From DYGX01 sp035325905 (lineage in GTDB: Bacteria; Chloroflexota; Anaerolineae; Aggregatilineales; Aggregatilineaceae): a stretch of 64,000 bases of DNA. Numbering within the stretch: the first letter of the stretch is position 1; each line of letters starts with the position of its first letter. The translations under genes and the position numbers were made by a program. Location of the stretch: positions 25,904-89,903 of the forward strand of contig DAOKYY010000004.1 of NCBI GenBank assembly GCA_035325905.1, in the 5' to 3' direction. This document shows positions 50,436 through 59,564 of the stretch, one piece after another. The notes below the pieces were generated by a model that had not been told where the DNA came from, did not search any database, and saw only the letters and a list, made by a program, of their open reading frames with translations.

Positions 50436-51695
50436 ATGATGACGGTTGACATGCAGCTGCTTGGCCGGCAGGCGAAAGCGGCGTCGCGGACGCTACGGCA
50501 GCTCGACACGGCGGCGAAAAACACCCTGCTGCGGGCGATCGCGGACGCGATTGACGCCCGCCGCCCGGAAATCCTGGACGCCAATGCGGCGGACGTGGCG
50601 GACGGGCGCGCGGCCGGGTTGAGCGAGGCCCTGCTCGACCGGCTCAATCTGGCGGGGCGGCTGGAAGCAGTCGCGCAGGATGTGCGGCGCGTCGCGGACC
50701 TGCCTGATCCCGTAGGCGAGGAGTTCGATCAGCAGGTGCTGCCGAACGGCCTGCGCGTCCGCAAGCGGCGCGTCCCGATCGGCGTGCTGGGGGTGATCTA
50801 CGAATCGCGGCCCAACGTCACGGCGGATGTCGCGGCGCTGGCGCTGAAGACCGGCAACGCGGTCATCCTGCGCGGTGGCTCCGAGACGCTGCGCAGCAAC
50901 CGCGCGTTGGTCGACATCATCCAACACGCGCTGGCGGGGCAGGGCGTCTCGCCGGATGCGGTGCAGTTGATCCGGGACACGGACCGGCGCTACGTGCGCG
51001 AGCTGCTGCGGCTGAGCGACTACGTGGACATGATCATCCCGCGCGGCGGGAACGCGCTGCACACCTTCTGCCGCGAAAACAGCACGATCCCGGTCATCAC
51101 CGGCGGAATCGGCATCTGCCACCTCTACGTGGATGAGACGGCGGACCTCGACGCGGCGGAGCGGATCGTGCAGAACGCCAAGGTGCAGCGCCCTTCAGTC
51201 TGCAACGCGCTCGATACGCTGCTGGTCAACCAGGCGATCGCCGATCGCTTCATCCCGCGCGTGATCGAGCGGCTGGCGCAGGACGGGGTGGAGTTCCGCG
51301 TGGACGAGCAGGCGGCGGCGGTCGCACCGGCTGCCGAGAACGTCAAGCCCGCCGGGCTGGACGATTGGGACATCGAGTGGCTCAGCCTCGTGCTGGGGAT
51401 TCGCGTCGTGCCGAGCCTTGACGCGGCGATCGAGCATATCGACCGGCATAGCACGTCGCACTCGGACGGCATCATCACCTCGAATTCGGCGGCGGCGGAG
51501 CGTTTCCTCAATGAGGTCGATTCCGCAGCTGTGTACGTCAACGCCTCGACGCGCTTCACCGATGGCGGGCAACTAGGGCTGGGCGCGGAGATCGCGGTCA
51601 GTACGCAGAAGCTGCACGCGCGCGGCCCGATGGGGCTGGAAGCGCTGACCACCTACAAGTGGATCATCGAGGGCGAGGGGCACGTGAGACCGTAG
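50436..51695 (+). CDS. proA: Glutamate-5-semialdehyde dehydrogenase (gamma-glutamyl phosphate reductase)
   Basis: A 419-residue aldehyde-dehydrogenase-fold enzyme reducing gamma-glutamyl phosphate with NADPH. It shows VPIGVLGVIYESRPNVTAD (~108-126), ALKTGNAVILRGGSE (~132-146) and IPRGGNALHTFCRENSTIPVI (~196-216). The catalytic Cys lies in QRPSVCNALDTLLV (~249-262), and NASTRFTDGGQLGLGAEIAV is near the end. It forms a two-gene operon with proB. A GGAGG ribosome site precedes the ATG. Confidence 0.95.
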   Translation: MMTVDMQLLGRQAKAASRTLRQLDTAAKNTLLRAIADAIDARRPEILDANAADVADGRAAGLSEALLDRLNLAGRLEAVAQDVRRVADLPDPVGEEFDQQVLPNGLRVRKRRVPIGVLGVIYESRPNVTADVAALALKTGNAVILRGGSETLRSNRALVDIIQHALAGQGVSPDAVQLIRDTDRRYVRELLRLSDYVDMIIPRGGNALHTFCRENSTIPVITGGIGICHLYVDETADLDAAERIVQNAKVQRPSVCNALDTLLVNQAIADRFIPRVIERLAQDGVEFRVDEQAAAVAPAAENVKPAGLDDWDIEWLSLVLGIRVVPSLDAAIEHIDRHSTSHSDGIITSNSAAAERFLNEVDSAAVYVNASTRFTDGGQLGLGAEIAVSTQKLHARGPMGLEALTTYKWIIEGEGHVRP

Positions 51696-51696
51696 T

Positions 51697-51937
51697 GCAG
51701 CCAAAGGTAGCTACAAGCAGCTAGAAGCTGTTATGAACTTTCCAGACTGGACCGCGAGAGAACAATCCAGCGTCCGGGGCAGGGGCGGAGCTTGCTGCGC
51801 CCCTACGAGAAAACAGACCGGATGCCCGGTTGTACCCGGGTAAAGTACATAACAAGCTCTAAGGACAGCTGGAAGCAGTTGATCGGTTGTGCTGTTCTTG
51901 GCTGCTCCTCGCTGCTCTTGGCTGTCTTCTGCTGCTC
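51697..51937. repeat. Second ~10-bp repeat array (NAAGAGCAGC family) in the proA / sulfite-oxidase-like gap
   Basis: The 242-base gap between convergent genes holds degenerate + strand units near 51697-51730 (GCAGCCAAAG, TACAAGCAGC). A longer reversed set lies at ~51890-51937. Read on the - strand it gives TAAGAGCAGC, AGAAGACAGC, CAAGAGCAGC, GAGGAGCAGC and CAAGAACAGC, each 10 bases. The sequence type and inverted layout match the array at 22.0 kb. The middle of the gap also holds a GCCCGG...CCGGGT inverted pair and nothing else recognisable. Confidence 0.68.
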
Positions 51938-52558
51938 TTAGAAAAACGTGTTGCGCTGGTGGCGCTCTTCCTTCCAGGGGTCGCCCTCGTTGTGGTATCC
52001 GGCCTGCTCCCAGAAGCCGGGCTTGTCCTCGGCGCTGAATTCCAGCGCGCGCAACCACTTGGCGCTTTTCCAGAAGTAGCGGGAGGGGACGACCGTCCGC
52101 AGCGGGAAACCGTGATCAGGCTCCAGGAATTCGCCGTTGAACTTATAGGCGAGCAGCACGTCGTCTTCCAGCATCACGTCGAGGGGCAGGTTCGTGGTGT
52201 AGTCGTTTTCAGCGTGCGCAATCACGAAGCGCGCCGCCGGGGCCAGGCCGAACAGCGCCACGAAATCACGGAAGCGCACGCCTTCCCAGGTCGTGTCAAA
52301 CATGCTCCAGCGCGTGACGCAGTGGATGTCGGTCTTGAGCGTCACGGTCGGCAGCGCCAGGAACTCATCCCAGGTCCAGCGCATCTCGCGCTGCACCTCG
52401 CCGAACACGCGCAGATCCCAGGTCGCCGGGTCGAAGCGCGGCACGGGGCCGTAGTGCAACACCGGGAATTTCTGCGTCAACGATTGGCCGGGCGGCATGC
52501 GGCCGGCAGCTTTCATAGCGTCTTCTTCGCGGCGGCGGCTGTGGGGATCGCTCGGCAT
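51938..52558 (-). CDS. Small sulfite-oxidase-fold molybdopterin oxidoreductase
   Basis: A 206-residue protein of the SUOX/YedY molybdopterin domain family. It has FDPATWDLRVFGEV (~36-49), TLKTDIHCVTRWSMFDTTWEGVRF (Cys at ~76, the expected Mo ligand), LAYKFNGEFLEPDHGFPLRTVVP (~137-159) and RYFWKSAKWLRALEF. No signal peptide or TAT motif is visible, so it is probably cytoplasmic, unlike most relatives. No dimerisation or heme domain is present. The start at 52558 follows GAGGA; the frame extends upstream into mutY without support. The substrate is unknown. It lies 88 bases after mutY. Confidence 0.85.
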   Translation of the reverse strand: MPSDPHSRRREEDAMKAAGRMPPGQSLTQKFPVLHYGPVPRFDPATWDLRVFGEVQREMRWTWDEFLALPTVTLKTDIHCVTRWSMFDTTWEGVRFRDFVALFGLAPAARFVIAHAENDYTTNLPLDVMLEDDVLLAYKFNGEFLEPDHGFPLRTVVPSRYFWKSAKWLRALEFSAEDKPGFWEQAGYHNEGDPWKEERHQRNTFF

Positions 52559-52646
52559 GTGGTCCTCGCTCGACGGTTTCAGCGGCATCGACTGCGCCGG
52601 GAATCTATACCACAGCGGCTCGCCGCTGCCAAGACGCAGCCGGAAG

Positions 52647-53762
52647 TCAGGTCTCCAGGTCCAGCCCAAGCTGGCTGCCGCCGTCGCGCAGCAGCGCGAT
52701 GATCTTGCGGTCGGTGACTGGGAAGGCGTAGCGGTCGAGGTCGTCAAGCGTGGCCCAGGTCCAGGCGGCGCAGCCAATGGCCCGCGGCTCGCCGCTCGCG
52801 ATCTCGCCGTAAAACGCATAGAGCGTAATGCGGAAATGCGTGTAGCCGTGCCGCACCACGCCGATCTGCTCCCCGACGCGGATTTCGATCCCCAGTTCCT
52901 CGCGGATCTCGCGCGCCAGGCAGTCGCGCAGCGTTTCGCCTGGCTCGCGCTTGCCGCCGGGGAATTCCCACAGCCCGCCGAGCATTGCGTCCGGCGGGCG
53001 CTGCGCGATCAGCACCTGTCCGTCGGCGCGGCGGATCACGGCGGCGGTCACGTCGAAGTGCGGCGTTTTCACCCGCTGCGGTCTGACCGGGCGCTGGCGC
53101 TGCGTGCCGGCCTGGAACGCGTCGCACCATGTGTTGACCGGGCACTCGGCGCAGCGCGGGTCGCGCGGGGTGCAGATGCGCCGCCCCAGGTCCATCAGCG
53201 CCTCGTTCCAGGCCCCGGCTTGCCCAGGGGGCACCAGCCGCTCGGCCAGCGCCCAGAGCGCGCGCTGCGTCGCGGGCTGCGTCACGTCGTCCGCGATGTC
53301 GTAGATGCGTGACAGGACGCGGATCACATTGCCGTCCAGCACCGGCGCGTTTACTCCGTATGCGATGCTGGCGATCGCTCCGGCCGTGTAGCGCCCGATG
53401 CCGGGGAGCTTTTGCAGTTCTTCGGGTGAGGCCGGAAAATTCCCGCCATACTCCTTGGCGACGATCTGCGCGGTGCGATGCAGGTTGCGCGCCCGGCTGT
53501 AGTAGCCCAGCCCTTCCCATATCTTGAGCACGTCGTCCAGCGGCGCGCGAGCGAGGTCCTCGACCGTCGGAAAACGTTCCAGGAAGCGTTTGAAATACGG
53601 GATAACGGTCGCTACCTGCGTCTGCTGGAGCATGATCTCCGAGAGCCACACCCGGTAGGGGTGGCGGTCCTGGCGCCAGGGCAGGTCTTCGCTCTCCCCC
53701 TCGAACCACGCCAGCAGAAGGCTGTGCAGCATGGACGGCCGGACATCGAGTCCCATCGTCAC
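52647..53762 (-). CDS. mutY: A/G-specific adenine glycosylase
   Basis: A 371-residue MutY that removes adenine paired with 8-oxoguanine. It shows LPWRQDRHPYRVWLSEIMLQ (~27-46, catalytic Glu), the HhH motif LPGIGRYTAGAIASIAYG (~118-135) and the catalytic Asp in PVLDGNVIRVLSR. The [4Fe-4S] pattern C-x6-C-x2-C-x5-C (CTPRDPRCAECPVNTWC) is intact. A C-terminal NUDIX-like 8-oxoG recognition domain (~240-365) is complete, with GGKREPGETLRDCLAREIRE. Start is GTG at 53762 overlapping the preceding stop; an ATG two codons later is also possible. Confidence 0.95.
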   Translation of the reverse strand: MTMGLDVRPSMLHSLLLAWFEGESEDLPWRQDRHPYRVWLSEIMLQQTQVATVIPYFKRFLERFPTVEDLARAPLDDVLKIWEGLGYYSRARNLHRTAQIVAKEYGGNFPASPEELQKLPGIGRYTAGAIASIAYGVNAPVLDGNVIRVLSRIYDIADDVTQPATQRALWALAERLVPPGQAGAWNEALMDLGRRICTPRDPRCAECPVNTWCDAFQAGTQRQRPVRPQRVKTPHFDVTAAVIRRADGQVLIAQRPPDAMLGGLWEFPGGKREPGETLRDCLAREIREELGIEIRVGEQIGVVRHGYTHFRITLYAFYGEIASGEPRAIGCAAWTWATLDDLDRYAFPVTDRKIIALLRDGGSQLGLDLET

Positions 53763-54457
53763 AGCTCCCGCCGCAGCAGGGAATAACGATTGCTCTGGTC
53801 GCTCTCGCCGTCAGCGCAGAAGGTCGTGATCTCGCGCAGACCGCTGGCCGCGACCAGCGCGGCGTGCTCAGTCTCGTCTACGAAATGGCAGTAGCGCAGC
53901 GCCCGCTCGCCGCGCCGCCAATCAAGCAGGTAGTCGCCCGGCTCGGCGGAAAGGTCAGCGGGCCAGGGGACGATGCGGCGGCGGTATCGCTCAAATTCCG
54001 CGAAGCGCCAGGCCGAGAAGAACAACAGACCGCCCGGCGCGAGCCGCTCCGCCAGTTCGCGGATCAACTGGCAGCGAGTGGCCTCGCCGGGGACGTGATG
54101 CAGCACGCCGAACAGCGCGACAAGGTCGAATGGGCCGTCCGGCAGCGGGTCGCGCAGGAGGTCGCGCTCCAACAGGATCGCGCTAGGCGGCAGTGCGGCG
54201 CGAGCACGCTCCAGGAGCGCCGGGCTGCTGTCCAGGCCGGTGTAGACGACCTCCGAAGCGCTTTCGCGCGCCAGAAACCGCCCAAAGCGCCCGTTGCCGC
54301 ATCCGGCGTCGAGCACATGTATCACCGGAGGTAGGTACGGTAGCGCGGCGCGCCAGCCGGGCCAGGGAGCGCCGCGCGTCTGGTCGAAGGCGCCGGCGGT
54401 CGTTTCGTAAAACGCCCGGTTCAGCGCGATCAGGCGTTCTATTGTGCGGTCATCCAT
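53759..54457 (-). CDS. Class I SAM-dependent methyltransferase
   Basis: A 232-residue Rossmann methyltransferase with motif I VLDAGCGNGRFGRFLA (~48-63), the acidic loop YTGLDSSPALLERARAALP (~72-90), and motif IV FDLVALFGVLHHVPGEATR (~110-128). RLAPGGLLFFSAW (~137-149) follows. The arrangement resembles small-molecule or tRNA (Trm9-like) methyltransferases. The neighbouring elp3 gene makes a tRNA wobble role attractive, since Trm9 acts on Elp3-derived uridines in eukaryotes. This is inference; the genes are divergent. It overlaps mutY by 4 bases. Confidence 0.8.
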   Translation of the reverse strand: MDDRTIERLIALNRAFYETTAGAFDQTRGAPWPGWRAALPYLPPVIHVLDAGCGNGRFGRFLARESASEVVYTGLDSSPALLERARAALPPSAILLERDLLRDPLPDGPFDLVALFGVLHHVPGEATRCQLIRELAERLAPGGLLFFSAWRFAEFERYRRRIVPWPADLSAEPGDYLLDWRRGERALRYCHFVDETEHAALVAASGLREITTFCADGESDQSNRYSLLRREL

Positions 54458-54510
54458 GTTAGTATTGGGAACAACCCCGTATCGTGAGCCTAGTAGATGG
54501 TTGAGGACGG

Positions 54511-56394
54511 ATGTCGAAACGAACCCGGCCGGCGCTCGACCTGGCGCGCTATCGCCAGCCGCTGGCGCAGATTTTAGCGGCTGTGGCGGCGGAACCCAAC
54601 CTCTCGCGGCAGCGGCTGGCGCGTGTCCTGAAGCGCCACCCGAAGGACGGGCGCGGCCTGTTCAGCAAGGATGAGCTGATCGCCGCCTATCGCGCGCTGG
54701 CAGGCACCGCTGGCGTGCCGCCTTACGACGAGGCGGTGGTCGAGCGCCTGCGGATGAAGCCGGTACGCACGCTGTCCGGCGTGACGCCGGTCACTGTGCT
54801 GACCAAGCCGTACCCGTGCCCTGGCGAGTGCGTCTTCTGCCCGAACGACGTGAGGATGCCCAAGAGCTATCTCAGCAACGAGCCGGGCGCGCAGCGGGCG
54901 GAGCAGAACAGCTTCGACCCCTACCTGCAAACCTATTCGCGCCTGGCGGCGCTGCGCAACACCGGCCACCCGACCAATAAGATTGAGCTGATCATCCTCG
55001 GCGGGACATGGTCGTTCTACCCCGAAACGTACCAGGTCTGGTTCGTCAAGCGGGTCTTCGATGCGCTGCACGACTTCGGCGACGGGATTGACGGGCGGGC
55101 GGAAGTCTGGGCGGCGCTGCGCGGCGCGTCGCAGCTTCACCCGGAACACAACACGGCGAGCGCGCCGGTGCATGGCGCCCACCTGGAGCGGACGTACAAC
55201 CAGCTTGTCCAGTCGCTCTACCGCGACGAAATGCGCCGCTCCCGCGAGCGCGCCCAGGCGATCGCGCGCGGCGAGCGCGAGCGCACGCCCGTCGACGAGT
55301 ATGCGACCTGGAACGAGCTGGAGGCGGCGCAGCGCGCCAACGAGCACGCCGCCTGCCGCTGCGTCGGGCTGGTGATCGAGACGCGCCCGGACAATATCAC
55401 GCCGGACGAAGTGATCCGCATCCGCCGCCTGGGCGCGACGAAGGTGCAGATTGGCATCCAGAGCCTGAGCGACGAGGTGCTGCGGCTCAACCGGCGCGGG
55501 CACACGGTCGAGGCCACGCGGCGCGCGATCCGGCTGCTGCGGCTGGCGGGCTTCAAAATCTACGCGCACTGGATGGCGAACCTGTACGGCTCGTCGCCCG
55601 ACGCCGATATTGACGACTATCGCCGCCTGTTCGCAGACCCGGACTTCCGCCCGGACGAGCTAAAAATTTACCCCTGTTCGCTGATCGAGAGCGCGGAGCT
55701 GATGCGCCATTACGAGTCAGGCGTGTGGCGACCCTACACGCACGACGAGCTGGTGCGCGTGCTCAGCGCGTGCTTCCTGGCGACGCCGGAGTACTGCCGC
55801 CTGACGCGCGTCGTGCGCGACATCCCCTCGACCGACATCGTGACCGGCGAGATGACGACGAACTTCCGCCAGGTGGTCGAGGCGGCGCTCGAGGCGCAGG
55901 GACAGCGCAGCGCTGACATCCGCGCTCGCGAAATCCGCCAGCGCCCGGTGGAGCCGGAGGTGCTCGCGCTCGACATCCTTGAATACACCAGCAGCGTCGG
56001 GGACGAGCTGTTCCTGCAATTCATCACGCCGGACCGGCGCATTGTGGCGTTTCTGCGACTTTCGCTGCCCGCCGAGCCGCTCCTGCTGCCGGAGCTGGCC
56101 GGGGCGGCAATGATCCGCGAGGTGCACGTCTACGGGCAGTCGCTCGCCGTAGGCGACGAGGCGCCCGGTCGCGCGCAGCACAGCGGCCTCGGCGCGCGCC
56201 TGATCGAGGAAGCCGCCGCGATCGCTGCCGGGCGCGGCTACGAGCGCCTGGCGGTCATCTCGGCGGTAGGCACGCGCGCCTACTACCGCAAGCGGGGTTT
56301 TTATGACGGCGCGCTGTACCAGCTGCGCGACCTTTCGCCTGGCGCAACGCTGCCCGCAGAACATGCGCCAAACACCGAATCAGGATATAAGTGA
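54511..56394 (+). CDS. elp3: Elp3-family radical SAM/acetyltransferase (tRNA U34 carboxymethylation)
   Basis: A 627-residue full-length Elp3 homologue. A ~90-residue N-terminal helical/basic tRNA-binding part is followed by the radical SAM cluster motif CPGECVFCPNDVRMPKSY (Cys103, Cys107, Cys110). SAM and barrel segments follow (KIELIILGGTWSFYPETYQ; CVGLVIETRPDNITPDE; GATKVQIGIQSLSDEVLRLN), then a zinc-binding stretch. The C-terminal GNAT domain (~480-600) contains GLGARLIEEAAAIAAGRGYERL. In eukaryotes and archaea Elp3 makes cm5U34; bacterial homologues occur in Chloroflexota. No Elp1/Elp2-like partners are visible. Confidence 0.93.
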   Translation: MSKRTRPALDLARYRQPLAQILAAVAAEPNLSRQRLARVLKRHPKDGRGLFSKDELIAAYRALAGTAGVPPYDEAVVERLRMKPVRTLSGVTPVTVLTKPYPCPGECVFCPNDVRMPKSYLSNEPGAQRAEQNSFDPYLQTYSRLAALRNTGHPTNKIELIILGGTWSFYPETYQVWFVKRVFDALHDFGDGIDGRAEVWAALRGASQLHPEHNTASAPVHGAHLERTYNQLVQSLYRDEMRRSRERAQAIARGERERTPVDEYATWNELEAAQRANEHAACRCVGLVIETRPDNITPDEVIRIRRLGATKVQIGIQSLSDEVLRLNRRGHTVEATRRAIRLLRLAGFKIYAHWMANLYGSSPDADIDDYRRLFADPDFRPDELKIYPCSLIESAELMRHYESGVWRPYTHDELVRVLSACFLATPEYCRLTRVVRDIPSTDIVTGEMTTNFRQVVEAALEAQGQRSADIRAREIRQRPVEPEVLALDILEYTSSVGDELFLQFITPDRRIVAFLRLSLPAEPLLLPELAGAAMIREVHVYGQSLAVGDEAPGRAQHSGLGARLIEEAAAIAAGRGYERLAVISAVGTRAYYRKRGFYDGALYQLRDLSPGATLPAEHAPNTESGYK

Positions 56395-56436
56395 TGCCAG
56401 TGAGCCGGGCGTTTGGCCGCGAGGAGAGTAACTGGT

Positions 56437-57321
56437 ATGCCCGATGATTTAGAGCGCCCGCCGCTAGGGGGCGCTGTGCCTGAGCCGTCCGACGCGTCGG
56501 ACGATACGCCACGCTCGCTCAGCGTGCCGCGACAGGCCGCGCTTCCGCCGGCGAAACGCGAGGGCGAGGCCCCTGCGCCGCGCAAGCGCCATCCGCGCCC
56601 ACCGGTGCCGCCGCAGACGGTGGTTGTGCAGGAGCAGCGCGGCTGTATGAGCACCTGCGCGCTGGGCACGGCGGTCGTGGCGATTGTCGGCGCGATTGTG
56701 CTCGGAATCATGGCGCTGGCGTTTACCGATCAGCTCACCGATTTTGGCGACGACTTGCGCACCTTCCTGGGGCTTGAAGACGCGACGCCCGAAGTCGTCG
56801 ATACGCAGATTATCGTGCTCGGCATCCGCACGATGGCGCTGCTCCAGACCACGAGCGGCGACCTGCTGATCGAGAAGGAAGTGGTCGAGGACCAGCCGCT
56901 GCGCAAAGACCCGTTCGTCAAAATGCGCTACATCGGGCGTATCACGGCCGGCATTGACCTGGGCGCGATCAACGAGGGCGATATCGTGGTCGAGTCGGCG
57001 GATAGCGTGCGCGTGACGCTGCCGCCCGCGCACCTGACCGGCTGCTTCCTGGAAAACGCGGTCCAGCTTGACGCCAGCTGCGGCACAACCTTCCTGGGGC
57101 TGACAAGCTGTACCGATAAGATCAATCAGCTTCAGCAGGTCGCCCAGCGCCGCGCCAAAGAAGACCTGATCGACATGGCAAGCGAGCTGACGCTCGTCGA
57201 GCAGGCGTATGACGCCGCCGAAGGCGCCATCAGCGCGCTGTTGACCGACCTCGGCTTTGAGTCCATTCAGTTTGCGCGCAGCACCGCCGAAGCGGCGGCT
57301 GATCCGAGTTGCGAGCCGTAG
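56437..57321 (+). CDS. DUF4230-domain membrane protein
   Basis: A 294-residue protein. A ~65-residue Pro/Arg-rich cytoplasmic segment precedes one membrane helix (~68-92; LGTAVVAIVGAIVLGIMALAF). An outward domain (~105-280) matches DUF4230, with ALLQTTSGDLLIEKEVVE, YIGRITAGIDLGAINEGDIVVESADSVRVTLPPA in part, and a terminal helical bundle. The family is uncharacterised; the order beta domain then helices resembles band-7-like proteins. Start at 56437 is set by GAGGAG 8-14 bases upstream. Two Cys at ~202 and ~212 may pair. The gene follows elp3 by 42 bases. Confidence 0.75.
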   Translation: MPDDLERPPLGGAVPEPSDASDDTPRSLSVPRQAALPPAKREGEAPAPRKRHPRPPVPPQTVVVQEQRGCMSTCALGTAVVAIVGAIVLGIMALAFTDQLTDFGDDLRTFLGLEDATPEVVDTQIIVLGIRTMALLQTTSGDLLIEKEVVEDQPLRKDPFVKMRYIGRITAGIDLGAINEGDIVVESADSVRVTLPPAHLTGCFLENAVQLDASCGTTFLGLTSCTDKINQLQQVAQRRAKEDLIDMASELTLVEQAYDAAEGAISALLTDLGFESIQFARSTAEAAADPSCEP

Positions 57322-57326
57322 CCGCC

Positions 57327-58148
57327 TCAGAAGCGCCCGTTCCACGCGGCGGTGGCGTATTGCTCCGCAGCCAGCGTTTCGGCGCGGGCTGCTTCGCCGG
57401 GCGTCAGCGCCGTCGCCGTCTCGAAGGCCAGCCCGAACGTCTCGGCGAACGCCGCGCCGACGATCGCGGCGGCCTCGCGCCAGCCAACGGCGCGGCCCAG
57501 GGCGCCCTCAAGCGTCGTGGCGCGCTCGTAGACGCGGGCGCGGGCAGTCGCGCGCTGAGCGTCGTCGTCAAAGCTCAGCGCGTCGCAGATGCGGGCGATG
57601 TCGCCGGTCAGCGGCAGGGTGCCGTGCTGGAGGACTGCGCCGAACTTGCGGACCTGCGCGCTGCCAATGAGTTTCTTGCCATCCAGCGTGATCTCGTAAT
57701 GGCTCGGCACTTCGAAGCAAACCGGCCCCTTTGCGCCCGTCGACGCCTCGGCGCGCTTGCCGGCTTCCGGCTGGGCGCCCAACCGGCGCAGCGCCTCGAC
57801 AAAGGCGCTGCTGATGCGCCGGTAGCTGGCGACGATATCGCCGGAGACGATCGGAGCGTCTGCGGCAACGGTGACGCTGTACGTCAGCTCGTCGGTGTGC
57901 AGGATCGCGCGCCCGCCGGTCAGGCGGCGCACGACGTCCCAGCCGAGCGCAGACAGCCGCTCTGCATCGACATCGGCGAGGGGCTGGGTGTAGCCCAGAG
58001 AAAGACAGGGCGGGTCCCAGGCGTAGAAGCGCAGGGTCGGGGCGGCGCGCCCCTCGGCGACCGCTTCCATGATCGCCTGATCGATTGCCATATTCTCGGC
58101 GCCTGTCGCGCTGCCGCTGATCAACAGCCGCCAGGGGTGAGCAGTCAT
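57327..58148 (-). CDS. Lipoate-protein ligase/octanoyltransferase family protein (LipM-like)
   Basis: A 273-residue biotin/lipoate A/B transferase-fold enzyme. It has NMAIDQAIMEAVAEG (~19-33), LSLGYTQPLADVDAERL (~49-65) and VRRLTGGRAILHTDELTYSV (~73-92). CFEVPSHYEITLDGKKLIGSAQVRKFGAVLQHGTL in part (~143-177) supplies a Cys that fits the acyl-thioester Cys of LipM and the conserved Lys. LipM moves octanoyl groups from acyl carrier protein to GcvH or E2 domains; LplA uses free lipoate and ATP. The Cys and the lack of a C-terminal LplA domain favour LipM. Ends 5 bases from the convergent DUF4230 stop. Confidence 0.8.
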   Translation of the reverse strand: MTAHPWRLLISGSATGAENMAIDQAIMEAVAEGRAAPTLRFYAWDPPCLSLGYTQPLADVDAERLSALGWDVVRRLTGGRAILHTDELTYSVTVAADAPIVSGDIVASYRRISSAFVEALRRLGAQPEAGKRAEASTGAKGPVCFEVPSHYEITLDGKKLIGSAQVRKFGAVLQHGTLPLTGDIARICDALSFDDDAQRATARARVYERATTLEGALGRAVGWREAAAIVGAAFAETFGLAFETATALTPGEAARAETLAAEQYATAAWNGRF

Positions 58149-58268
58149 CGCGGGTGGGTCTCCTTCGTAGGCCAGCCGGTGGATAACAGCCGGAGTTTAA
58201 CACATTGAAGCCCCTGGTGTTTATTGGCAAAATAGCGGGTGGTTAACAGAGTGGGCGTGGAGTGAAGG

Positions 58269-59564
58269 ATGCCGGAGCACGGACTTCCGACGCAGCAGCA
58301 GAACGAACCAGCGCAGCGCCCGGAGGGGGACACCCCGCGCGATCCAGGGGCGGCGCTCACCTCCGGGCATTGGTACAGCTATCCGGGGCAAAAGGCGCCG
58401 TCTCAAACATCCCCGACGCCGCCAACGGAAAACGGCTGGCGGGCGCAGGGCCATACCGCGCGTGACCGTGTCCAGCGGCGCAAGGTGCGGCGGCAGCTGG
58501 GCGCGCCCGATGACTGGGCATGGGTCGTCATCGCGGCGGCGCTGCTGGGTGTGACCGCCGTCATGAGCATCGCTATCTTCCTGGTGCTGGACACGGCTCG
58601 GCCCGGCCGCAACAGCGCGGTCTCGACCAGCGTGCCGGTCGAGCCAACCTCGGTGCTGTATGGGCCGGGCGGTATTCTCGAAGCCAGCTCAGCCGGAGAG
58701 GCGGGCGGGCTGCTTGGCGACGGCCAGAGCATGGTCATTCGCCCGTGGGACGGGCAGGAGCGGTTTAACGTCCTGGTGATGGGGATGGACCGGCGCCCCG
58801 GCGAAGCGGGCGGCGGCTACCGCACCGACACGATGATCCTGATCAGCCTCGACCCGGTAAGCAAGCGTGTTGGCATGTTGAACATCCCGCGCGACCTGTA
58901 CGTGGATATTCCAGGCTATGGGCTGGACCGCATCAACGCAGCCTACGCGAACGGCGAAATCGAGGAGCCCGGGGGCGGCCCGCGCCTGGCGATGCAGACG
59001 GTCCAGTACAACTTCGGCATCCCGGTCAACGACTACGCCATCGTCGACTTCACGACGTTTATCAAGATCATCGATCTGATCGGCGGGATCGACGTTGAGG
59101 TGCGCGAGCCGATCAACCACCCGACGTATCCCGACATGAATTACGGGTACGACCCGTTCTATCTGCCTGCCGGATGGCAGCACCTTGACGGGGAAACGGC
59201 GCTCAAATACGCGCGTAGCCGCCACAACTCAGACGATATCGACCGGCAGCGCCGCCAGCAGGAAGTGATCTACGCGATCCGCGATCGCGTCCTGGCCTAC
59301 GATATGATCGCGTCGCTCGCGCCGCAGGCGTTCACCCTGTGGGCGGAGCTGAAAGACGGCATCCGCACCGGCCTGTCGCTCGATCAGATGTTGCAGCTCG
59401 CGTGGTACGTCAAGGACATTCCGGCGGAGAACTTTAGCCGGGGCGTGGTTGGCTGGGAGCACGTGATTCCGACGAACTGGCAGGGGATGGATATCCTTGT
59501 GCCGAACCGCGAGAAGCTCAGCCAGCTCATGGTCACGGTCTTCGGCCCGGACTATAATCAGTGA
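58269..59564 (+). CDS. LytR-CpsA-Psr (LCP) family protein
   Basis: A 431-residue membrane-anchored phosphotransferase that would attach lipid-linked glycans to peptidoglycan. A ~78-residue cytoplasmic disordered region precedes one membrane helix (~81-103; VVIAAALLGVTAVMSIAIFLVL). The LCP domain (~160-390) contains VLVMGMDRRPGEAGGGYRTDTMILISLD in part, VGMLNIPRDLYVDIPGYG, RINAAYANGE and ALKYARSRHNSDDIDRQRRQ. The Arg and Asp residues that bind pyrophosphate are intact. It fits a Gram-positive-like wall with linked surface polymers, consistent with the WecA-like enzyme at 25 kb. Confidence 0.92.
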   Translation: MPEHGLPTQQQNEPAQRPEGDTPRDPGAALTSGHWYSYPGQKAPSQTSPTPPTENGWRAQGHTARDRVQRRKVRRQLGAPDDWAWVVIAAALLGVTAVMSIAIFLVLDTARPGRNSAVSTSVPVEPTSVLYGPGGILEASSAGEAGGLLGDGQSMVIRPWDGQERFNVLVMGMDRRPGEAGGGYRTDTMILISLDPVSKRVGMLNIPRDLYVDIPGYGLDRINAAYANGEIEEPGGGPRLAMQTVQYNFGIPVNDYAIVDFTTFIKIIDLIGGIDVEVREPINHPTYPDMNYGYDPFYLPAGWQHLDGETALKYARSRHNSDDIDRQRRQQEVIYAIRDRVLAYDMIASLAPQAFTLWAELKDGIRTGLSLDQMLQLAWYVKDIPAENFSRGVVGWEHVIPTNWQGMDILVPNREKLSQLMVTVFGPDYNQ

